The notes under the pieces: model-generated
The model's database searches: none
Seen by the model: only the letters and a program-made list of their open reading frames with translations
What the model was told of the DNA's origin: nothing
Position numbers and translations under genes: made by a program
In this document: positions 1-5,095 of the stretch, piece by piece
Position numbering within the stretch: the first letter of the stretch is position 1
How the letters are laid out: every line of letters begins with the position of its first letter
From: CAYOYK01 sp964408185
GTDB lineage: Bacteria; Bacillota; Clostridia; Christensenellales; Aristaeellaceae
Direction: 5' to 3'
Length of the DNA: 13,163 nucleotides
NCBI GenBank assembly: GCA_964408185.1
Contig: CAYOYK010000065.1
Span: forward strand, 1-13,163

Positions 1-14
1 TGCCTTGTTCCCCT

Positions 15-118
15 AAGAGAACATACCATAGACGCGCCGGAAGCGAAGCCAATACTGCGTTTCCCAAGAGAACATGCCATAGATGCGCCGGAAGCGAAGC
101 CAATACCGCGTTTTTCCT
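15..118. repeat. 52-bp tandem duplication
   Basis: Two adjacent copies (15-66 and 67-118) share AAGAGAACAT at the start and the run GCGCCGGAAGCGAAGCCAAT inside, with a handful of substitutions between them. There is no ribosome binding site or recognisable coding content. It may continue to the left of the window. Confidence 0.8.
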
Positions 119-275
119 CCGCGCCCGCAGGCGCGGCAAACCAATCGAGGGCCCCGCAGGGCCACCATGCCTGCATGCCGTCCCTTGCACGGGAGCAAGT
201 CAACAAACGCGGGGCAGCAGTTCTGCCAAGCTGGGCACCGCAGGCGTGCTAACAGCCTAAGCCAAGCCCTCTGGG

Positions 276-318
276 CGATCGCTTGTAGCACAAGATGGGC
301 GTGCTGGCCCATCGATCG
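276..318. other. Perfect three-way-junction (cloverleaf-like) sequence
   Basis: Four blocks abut without a single spare base. CGATCG (276-281) can pair with CGATCG (313-318). Between them lie two complete hairpins: CTTGT-AGC-ACAAG (282-294) and ATGGGC-GTGCTG-GCCCAT (295-312). This predicts a three-way junction in RNA or a branched cruciform in DNA. It is too small for a tRNA and has no anticodon arm. The function is unknown; the pairing is seen directly, any role is inference. Confidence 0.55.
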
Positions 319-345
319 GCCTCAATCACGCTGTTTCTTTTGGTT

Positions 346-373
346 ACTTTTCTTTTCAGCTGAAAAGAAAAGT
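346..373. terminator. 28-bp perfect palindrome, possible bidirectional terminator
   Basis: The two 14-base halves meet between 359 and 360 (CAG|CTG) and are exact reverse complements, with A+T-rich arms of T and A runs. In RNA the stem could extend outwards through a G-U pair (344-375). The arms supply T tracts on either strand, so a bidirectional terminator separating upstream DNA from the phage genes is plausible. It has almost no loop, so a protein-binding palindrome is an alternative. Confidence 0.45.
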
Positions 374-410
374 GACGAACCCCGGCCCGCAGGTCGGGGC
401 ACCGTTCCAA

Positions 411-461
411 CGGCGGGCGCTAAAGCGCCCTTGTAAGAGGGGACTTCGTCCCCCCTCACCG
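411..461. repeat. Left copy of 51-bp hairpin element
   Basis: The element contains two hairpins, GGGCGC-TAAA-GCGCCC (415-430) and GGGGAC-TTC-GTCCCC (439-453). It matches 13109-13159 at 48 of 51 positions in the same orientation, and a shorter copy begins at 13074. It looks like an interspersed palindromic repeat of the host genome. Because the two copies bracket the phage genes, a role as recombination endpoints is possible but not shown. Confidence 0.75.
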
Positions 462-514
462 CGCCTTCGGCGCTTGCGTCCCCCTAGGGAACGCGATGTT
501 GAGTGCGCCCTCCT

Positions 515-594
515 GCGCCGCGCAGGCGCAACGCCGCGCCGCGCAGGCGCCCCCACCCTGCCGGGGACGGCAGCCCGCCGCGCCGCGCAGGCGC
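515..594. repeat. Three copies of a 15-base GC hairpin unit
   Basis: The unit GCGCCGCGCAGGCGC (stem GCGCC/GGCGC) occurs at 515-529, 536-550 and 580-594 in the leader of the first gene. The spacings of 21 and 44 bases are irregular, so this is not a CRISPR array. A transcript through here would be highly folded just before the chaperone start codon. Confidence 0.7.
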
Positions 595-644
595 CCCCCG
601 CCGGGGCCGGCAGACACACCCTCACCAGAAAGGCTGTGACCCCT

Positions 645-1082
645 ATGTCAGAAAAGGATTCCCTCTCCCTCGCCCTGCCTCCCGCGCGGGAGGTGCGCGG
701 CCACGCTGTGCGCAAGCTGCCGCTGGGCGCGTACCTGCGCGCCATGCAGGCGCTGTGCGCCCTGCCCGAAACGCTGCTGGGGGCGCTGTTCCCCGGCGAG
801 GACGCATCCGCGGCGCTGGGCCGCCTGCGCCGCCTCACGCCCGATACCGCCGCGCCCTTGCTGGCCAAGGCCGTCGCCTTTGCACCCGGCCCGCTGATGC
901 AGGCGCTCGCGCTGCTCACGGGCATAGAGGAGTCCGTGCTGCTCGACGATCCGGCCATCGGCGCGGACGGGCTGCTGGAGCTCATCGAGGCGGTGATCGA
1001 GGTGAACGGCCTCGCAAATTTTACGCGCGCCGCGCGGGCGCTCCTCGCGCGGCTGCGGACAAGCATTGGTTCCAAACCCTGA
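645..1082 (+). CDS. Tail assembly chaperone, short form (gpG-like)
   Basis: A 145-residue protein. It opens with a short beta-like stretch ending in a phrase of the type 'GREV.G..V.KLPLG.YL', followed by helical segments and a 'LTGI...LLDDPAIGADGLLELIEAVIE' stretch, the pattern of siphophage tail-assembly chaperones. In that family the short form coats the tape measure protein while the tail tube polymerises. The ATG at 645 follows AAAGG 11 bases upstream, and the longer in-frame extension to 372 is non-coding hairpin DNA. A -1 frame continues open through its 3' end, giving the long form. Oddly, the next gene is a small terminase, not the tape measure protein, which lies 4 kb further on. The family call rests on pattern and on the frameshift arrangement, not on a search. 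Confidence 0.72.
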   Translation: MSEKDSLSLALPPAREVRGHAVRKLPLGAYLRAMQALCALPETLLGALFPGEDASAALGRLRRLTPDTAAPLLAKAVAFAPGPLMQALALLTGIEESVLLDDPAIGADGLLELIEAVIEVNGLANFTRAARALLARLRTSIGSKP

Positions 1083-1255
1083 CGGCCCTCGCCCTCACGA
1101 TGGGCGTAAGCAAGCGCGAGCTGCTGGAGGATTACTATCCGGACGAGCTGCCCGCCCTGCTGAACGCCTACCGCGCCCTGCACGCCCCGCCGGAGGCCCC
1201 CGCCCAGACCGTGGACGCGATGGACTTCCTCGGCGATGGCGGCGAGCGCCTCTGA
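645..1255 (+). CDS. Tail assembly chaperone, frameshifted long form (gpGT-like)
   Basis: Predicted -1 frameshift product. Residues 1-126 are shared with the short form; the ribosome then slips on AAATTTT (1016-1022), re-reads base 1022 and continues to the TGA at 1253-1255, about 203 residues in all. The added 77 residues include 'WFQTLTALALTMGVSKRELL' and 'ELPALLNAYRALHA', a plausible T-type domain. That domain has no convincing start of its own, which supports expression by frameshifting. In lambda-type phages the G-T form is made at a low ratio and links tube subunits to the tape measure complex. Here the downstream tape measure gene exists, but no tube gene is in the window. Confidence 0.68.
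1016..1053 (+). promoter_or_regulatory. Predicted -1 programmed ribosomal frameshift signal
   Basis: The heptamer A AAT TTT (1016-1022) fits X XXY YYZ in the zero frame (codons GCA AAT TTT). After a 6-base spacer comes an 8-bp GC stem, GCCGCGCG (1029-1036) with CGCGCGGC (1046-1053), closing a 9-base loop. Slippery site, spacer and stem match the classical layout. The zero frame stops at 1082 and the -1 frame runs to 1255. Confidence 0.75.
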
Positions 1256-1279
1256 TTCCACGATGCAAGGAGGTACCCC

Positions 1280-1537
1280 ATGAAGCAGCCCTCCGTGGCC
1301 GACGCGGCCGAGCTCCTTGAGTTTTGGACGACCATCCTGCGCGGCGGTCAGGCCCGCGCCGACTTGAGCGAGGACGAGCTGGCGCAGGTCGGCCTTGCCA
1401 ACCGCTGCAAGGCCGCCGAAATGCTGGGCAAGCTCCTCGGCCTGCCGGAGGCCGCCCCGGCGGAGTCCCCGCCCGTGCTGGTGGACGATATCGCGCTGCG
1501 CCGAGCACGCGCCGAGCGCCCGTCGGCAGACCCGTGA
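1280..1537 (+). CDS. Very short terminase small subunit-like protein
   Basis: An 85-residue protein from ATG 1280, with AAGGAGGT 5 bases before it. Residues about 10-55 ('ELLEFWTTILRGG...', then 'RCKAAEMLGKLLGL') resemble the central and C-terminal part of Firmicute small terminases, which usually carry an 'R.KAAELLGK' motif. Small terminases recognise the packaging site and recruit the large subunit. The usual N-terminal helix-turn-helix domain is missing and the protein is well below the common 120-250 residues. It may therefore be a remnant, or may need another DNA-binding partner. Its last 22 residues lie in the first copy of a 114-bp tandem repeat. It directly precedes the large terminase, the normal position. 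Confidence 0.62.
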   Translation: MKQPSVADAAELLEFWTTILRGGQARADLSEDELAQVGLANRCKAAEMLGKLLGLPEAAPAESPPVLVDDIALRRARAERPSADP

Positions 1538-1813
1538 GCAAGGAGGAAGCAGACGCCAAGCAAAAGCCACACCCGGCGCGCTCCACCCGTGCTGGTGGAC
1601 GATATCGCGCCGCGCCGAACGCGCACAGAGCGCCCGTCGGCAGACTTGTGAGCAAGGAGGAAGCAGATGCCAAGCAAAAGCCATACCCGGCGCGCCCCGC
1701 CCGTGCTGGTGGACGATATCGCGCCGCGCCGAGCACGCGCCGAGCGCCCGTCGGCAGACCTGTGAGCAAGGAGGAAGCAGATGCCAAGCAAATGCCACAC
1801 CCGGCGCGCCCCG
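1472..1813. repeat. Three tandem copies of 114 bp at the TerS-TerL boundary
   Basis: Copies start at 1472, 1586 and 1700, and a few bases of a fourth begin at 1814. Each unit holds the end of the small terminase, its stop codon, the AAGGAGG site and the start of the large terminase, so the whole gene boundary has been triplicated. The period is 38 codons, which keeps frames open across copies. Copy 1 has ACG (1553) where copies 2 and 3 have ATG (1667, 1781). Only the last ATG leads into the full large terminase. Confidence 0.92.
1667..1765 (+). CDS. 32-codon chimeric mini-ORF inside the 114-bp repeat
   Basis: The ATG at 1667 has the same AAGGAGG site and spacing as the large terminase start. 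It reads the first 12 or so codons of the large terminase, then the last 20 or so of the small terminase in frame, and stops at TGA 1763-1765, just before the next AAGGAGG. It is a by-product of the tandem duplication. It probably is translated, because the signals are intact, but it has no evident function. It may compete with, or couple ribosomes to, the true start 16 bases downstream of its stop. Confidence 0.35.
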   Translation: MPSKSHTRRAPPVLVDDIAPRRARAERPSADL

Positions 1814-3076
1814 CCCGACGCGCCCAAGCTATCCGCCCTCGTGCCGCCCGCGTTCTACGGGGTCTGGCGCGATCTCTTTGCGGACGGCCACCGCGAGTAC
1901 TGGCTGCGCGGCGGGCGCGGCAGCGGCAAGAGCACATTCGCCGCGACCGCGATCATCGCGGGCCTGCTGCGCGATCCGCACGTGAGCGCGGTCGTGTTCC
2001 GCAAGGTGCAGGCCACGCTGCGCGAAAGCGTCTACGCCCAGCTGCTCTGGGTCATCGATCGGCTGGGGCTGGAGGGCGCCTTCCGCGCGTCGCTCAGCCC
2101 CATGTGCATCGAGCTGACCGCGACCGGGCAGAAGATCCTCTTTCGCGGCGCGGACGATCCGGCCAAGAGCAAATCCCTCAAGCTGAAAAGGGGTTACTTC
2201 GGCTACCTGTGGCTGGAGGAGCTGACCGAGTTTGACGGCTTGGCGGACATGCAGACCATCGCGGCCAGCGTGCTGCGCGGCGGCGGGCGCGCCGTGACGC
2301 TGTGTACCTACAACCCGCCCGTCAGCGCGAGGGCGTGGGTGAATCAGGCGGCCGATCTGCCCGCACCCGGACGGCTGGTGCACCGGAGCAGCTACCTCGA
2401 TATGCCGCCCGATTGGCTGGGCGAGCCGTTTTTGCGGCAGGCCGAGGCCCTGAGCGAGGCCAACCCGCGCATGTACCGGCACATGTTCTTGGGCGAGGTG
2501 ACGGGCAGCGGCGCGCAGGTGTTTGACAACCTGCGCCTCCGGCCCATCCCGCCGCAGGAGCGGCAAAGCTGCGATCGCCTGTACTTCGGGCTGGACTTCG
2601 GCTTCGGCAAGGACCCCGACGCGGCCGTGTGCGTCCACTTGGACGCCACGCGCGGGCGGCTGGTCGTCCTTGGCGAAAGCGTGCATACAGGCCAGCCCAT
2701 CGACGGCCTCGCGCGGGCGGTGCGGGCGCTCATCGGCGAGGCCGGATGCGAGCCCGGCAGGCCCGTCGCCTGCGACAGCGCCGACCCGCGCATGATCGCG
2801 GAGCTGCGCGCGCGCGGCGTGTGCGCCGTGGCCGCCCGCAAGGGGCCGGACAGCGTGCTGCACGGCGTGCGCTTTCTGCAATCCCTGCGGGAGATCGTCA
2901 TCGACCCCACCGTCTGCCCCTGCGCGGCAAGGGAGTTCAGCCTGTGCGAGTACCGCCGCGATGGCGACGACGTGCTGCCGGAGCTCCCCGACCGTGATAA
3001 CCATACGCTGGACGCGGCGCGCTACGCCATCGAGTGCGTCTCGACCGCGCGCGTGGCCCGGCTGGCGACCCTATAA
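1781..3076 (+). CDS. Phage terminase large subunit, PBSX type
   Basis: A 431-residue packaging motor with intact catalytic motifs. The N-terminal ATPase has Walker A GGRGSGKST (44-52) and a Walker B segment LWLEE (143-147). The C-terminal RNase H-like nuclease has acidic residues in GLDFGFGKD (Asp272), CDSADP (Asp332) and the 'NHTLDAARYA' segment (Asp411). The length is normal for the family. The protein cuts concatemeric phage DNA and pumps it through the portal into the prohead. The ATG at 1781 is preceded by AAGGAGG with 6-base spacing, and the first residues come from the 114-bp repeat. Upstream repeat copies mean that two competing initiation sites precede it, one of which has lost its ATG. 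The portal gene follows after 16 bases. Confidence 0.95.
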   Translation: MPSKCHTRRAPPDAPKLSALVPPAFYGVWRDLFADGHREYWLRGGRGSGKSTFAATAIIAGLLRDPHVSAVVFRKVQATLRESVYAQLLWVIDRLGLEGAFRASLSPMCIELTATGQKILFRGADDPAKSKSLKLKRGYFGYLWLEELTEFDGLADMQTIAASVLRGGGRAVTLCTYNPPVSARAWVNQAADLPAPGRLVHRSSYLDMPPDWLGEPFLRQAEALSEANPRMYRHMFLGEVTGSGAQVFDNLRLRPIPPQERQSCDRLYFGLDFGFGKDPDAAVCVHLDATRGRLVVLGESVHTGQPIDGLARAVRALIGEAGCEPGRPVACDSADPRMIAELRARGVCAVAARKGPDSVLHGVRFLQSLREIVIDPTVCPCAAREFSLCEYRRDGDDVLPELPDRDNHTLDAARYAIECVSTARVARLATL

Positions 3077-3092
3077 CAAAGGAGGCGTTCCC

Positions 3093-4277
3093 TTGATCCA
3101 AAGACCCATCACCTGCTTGGACGAGCAGGCCGCGCCCACCCGCGAGGCCCTGCTCTCCGTCCTCAAGGAGCGGGACGCGGCCCTGCCCCGCCTGCTTACC
3201 CTGCGCGATTATATGCGCCGCCGCCACCGCATCGACGGCCGCACGCGCAAGCGCGGCCTGCCCAACCATCGGCTGGGGCACGACCTGCCCACCTACATCG
3301 TGCGCACGGCGGCGGGCTTTCTGCTGGGCGAGCCGGTGCGCTATGCCGGCCCGGAGGCCCTCGGCCCCGTGCTGGACGCGTACGTCCGCTGCGATACCCC
3401 CTCGCTGGACAACGAGCTGGCCGAGCGCGCCGCCGCCTACGGCCGCGCCGTGGAGCTGTGCTATGCCGATGCGGACGCGCAGCCGCGCGCCTGCGCGCTC
3501 GACCCGCTGCGCGCCTTTGTGGTCTACGCGGACGACGCGCTGTGCGCCCCGCTCTTTGGCGTGCAGACGGACGAGCTGCGCGGCCCCACGGGGCAATGCG
3601 TCGGCCTGCGCGCCACCGTGTACACCGCCCGCGAGGCGCTGACCTACGAGGGCAAAAGCGTGGATTCGCTGGCGCTTGCGGGCCGTGCGCGGCATTTCTT
3701 CGGCGCGGTGCCCATGACCGAGTATTGGAACAACGCCGATGAAACCGGCGATTTTGAGGGCGTTCTGCCGCTGATCGACGCGTACGACGCGCTCCAGAGC
3801 GACCGCCTGAACGACAAGCAGCAGTTTACCGACGCGGTGCTGGTGCTCTACGGCGTGGCGGGCCTGCTGGAGGAGAACGGCCAAAGCCCCGCCAGCCGCC
3901 TGCGCGAGGAGCGCACCCTGTGCATGCCGGACCGCGACGCGCGCGTGGAGTTTCTGACCAAGCAGCTCAGCGAGAGCGACACCGAGGTGCTCAAGGAGAG
4001 CCTGCGCCGGGATATCCACAAGCTGAGCTTCGTGCCCGATTTGAGCGACGATTCCTTTGCGGGCAACCAAAGCGGCGTGGCCATGCGCTACAAGCTGTTT
4101 GGCCTTGCGCAGCTTGTGCGCGGCAAGGAGCGCTGGTTCCGTGAGGGCCTGCGCGGGCGGCTGCGGCTGTTTGCGGCGTTTCTGGCCGTGCGCGGCGGCC
4201 CCGCGCTGGACGTGAGCGCCGTGACCATGGCGTTCACCCGGCCCGTTGTGCCGGAGAGCGAGGAGGCGCAGGCATGA
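3093..4277 (+). CDS. Phage portal protein, SPP1 gp6 type, short C-terminus
   Basis: A 394-residue protein from TTG 3093, chosen because AAAGGAGG (3078-3085) lies 7 bases before it; the longer frame back to 2961 overlaps the terminase. Family marks include 'LPNHRLGHDLPTYIVRTAAG' near 56-75, a 'MTEYWNNADETGDFEGVLPL' block mid-protein, and 'SFAGNQSGVAMRYKLFG' towards the end. Portals form the dodecameric ring at one head vertex for DNA entry and exit, and dock the terminase. SPP1-type portals usually continue for roughly 60-100 residues past the 'F.RN.P.N' region; this one ends shortly after the matching point, in 'PESEEAQA'. Its stop overlaps the scaffold start (ATGA at 4274-4277). Confidence 0.9.
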   Translation: MIQRPITCLDEQAAPTREALLSVLKERDAALPRLLTLRDYMRRRHRIDGRTRKRGLPNHRLGHDLPTYIVRTAAGFLLGEPVRYAGPEALGPVLDAYVRCDTPSLDNELAERAAAYGRAVELCYADADAQPRACALDPLRAFVVYADDALCAPLFGVQTDELRGPTGQCVGLRATVYTAREALTYEGKSVDSLALAGRARHFFGAVPMTEYWNNADETGDFEGVLPLIDAYDALQSDRLNDKQQFTDAVLVLYGVAGLLEENGQSPASRLREERTLCMPDRDARVEFLTKQLSESDTEVLKESLRRDIHKLSFVPDLSDDSFAGNQSGVAMRYKLFGLAQLVRGKERWFREGLRGRLRLFAAFLAVRGGPALDVSAVTMAFTRPVVPESEEAQA

Positions 4278-5071
4278 GCAAGCTGCGCAACCCGTTCCGC
4301 CCCGATCTCCCTGCGGCAGCGCCAGCCGATGCGTCACGGCCGATTGGCGCAAGCGCGGCAGACGGCGCGGGACCGACCGCAGGTACGGCACGGCAAGCCG
4401 ATGCGGCAGGGGGAAACGCCAATGCGGCCCGGACTGCCGAGCCGACAGGGCAAACTGGTGTGGCAGGGGCAACCGCCAACGCGGCCCAGACTGCCGAGCC
4501 GACGCAGCAAGCTGGCGTGACATGGGGAACAAGCGCGGCCCAGACTGCCGAGCCGAGACAGCAAGCTGGCGTGGCATTAGGAACCAACGCGGCCCCCGCC
4601 GCCAACGCGGCATGGCAAACTGGTGTGGCAGGGGCAACCGCCAACGCGGCCCAGACTGTCGAGCCGAGACAGCAAGCTGGCATGGCAGGGGGTACCGCCA
4701 ACGCGACCTCGCCCGCCAACGCGGCTCCCGCCGCCAACGCGGCCCAGCTGCCCGACGCTCCCGCGCTGCAAGCCGAGCTGGCCGCGCGGCAGGCGGCGCT
4801 GGAGGAGCAGACGCGCGCGCTCGACCTGCGCGAGCGTCGGCTGAACGCGGCGCAGACGCTGGCGGCGCGCGGCCTGCCCGCCGCGCTGCTGGACGCGCTG
4901 CCGCTGGCCGACGACGCGGCCCTGCAAGCCGCCTTGCCGCAGGTGGAAAGCGCCTTCCGCGCGGCGGTGGAGCAGGCCGTGCACGCGCGGCTCGCCGCCG
5001 CACCGCCCGCCGTGGCGCGCGGCGAGGGCGCGCAAAACCGCGCCCTGCGCGCCGCCATGGGGCTGGAATGA
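4274..5071 (+). CDS. Phage capsid scaffold protein (DUF4355-like) with variable Ala-rich repeats
   Basis: A 265-residue protein. Residues about 50-155 are a low-complexity region built on 'NAAQTAEP.QQAGVA.GT' repeats. Residues about 163-198 form a charged coiled-coil-like helix. The end ('LAARGLPAALLDALPL', 'FRAAVEQAVHARL', then Ala/Pro) matches the C-terminal part of DUF4355 scaffold proteins. Scaffolds guide major capsid protein into proheads and leave before or during packaging. ATG 4274 has GAGGAGG just upstream and is coupled to the portal stop. The expected next gene, major capsid protein, is missing: a tape measure protein begins 24 bases after the stop. The N-terminal repeat region is unusual for the family and looks slippage-prone. 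Confidence 0.75.
   Translation: MSKLRNPFRPDLPAAAPADASRPIGASAADGAGPTAGTARQADAAGGNANAARTAEPTGQTGVAGATANAAQTAEPTQQAGVTWGTSAAQTAEPRQQAGVALGTNAAPAANAAWQTGVAGATANAAQTVEPRQQAGMAGGTANATSPANAAPAANAAQLPDAPALQAELAARQAALEEQTRALDLRERRLNAAQTLAARGLPAALLDALPLADDAALQAALPQVESAFRAAVEQAVHARLAAAPPAVARGEGAQNRALRAAMGLE
4421..4738. repeat. Imperfect in-frame tandem repeats in the scaffold gene
   Basis: About four degenerate units of roughly 57 bp (19 codons) share CAGACTGCCGAGCCGA and GCAAGCTGG blocks, with internal additions and losses of whole codons. All length changes keep the frame. The encoded region is rich in Ala, Thr, Gly and Gln and is probably disordered. Confidence 0.8.
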
Positions 5072-5095
5072 CCGCCCGGAAAGGATGTGAGACCC

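Larger units (their letters stand above)
1..644. other. Non-coding, repeat- and hairpin-rich left flank
   Basis: I see no convincing gene in this stretch. Open frames cross it on both strands, but they lack ribosome binding sites, have repeat-driven composition and resemble no family I know. It contains a 52-bp tandem duplication, several short G+C hairpins (some with CGCA loops, near 121-136 and 150-163), a perfect three-way-junction sequence (276-318), a 28-bp palindrome (346-373), a hairpin at about 381-400, a 51-bp element also found at the right end (411-461), and three copies of a 15-base palindromic unit (515-594). I could not identify a credible -35/-10 promoter, so where transcription of the phage genes starts is unresolved. 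Confidence 0.75.

Noticed and set aside
276..318. tRNA or tRNA-like gene
   Set aside because: At 43 bases with only two inner arms and no T-loop consensus or anticodon arm it cannot be a tRNA.
83..436. 117-residue + strand open frame in the left flank
   Set aside because: It crosses the tandem repeat, the three-way junction and the 28-bp palindrome, has no ribosome binding site and no family resemblance; stop-free by composition.
411..461. Phage attachment site attL/attR pair
   Set aside because: Not accepted as such: no integrase or tRNA gene adjoins either copy, and additional partial copies at the right end suggest an interspersed repeat. Kept only as a flanking-repeat observation.
356..1798. 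480-residue - strand frame with apparent internal protein repeats
   Set aside because: The repeats are only the reverse complement of the 114-bp tandem units, and the frame lies opposite the chaperone and small terminase genes.
3848..4084. 78-residue - strand frame in the portal gene
   Set aside because: It is antisense to a strongly conserved portal segment and has no start signals.
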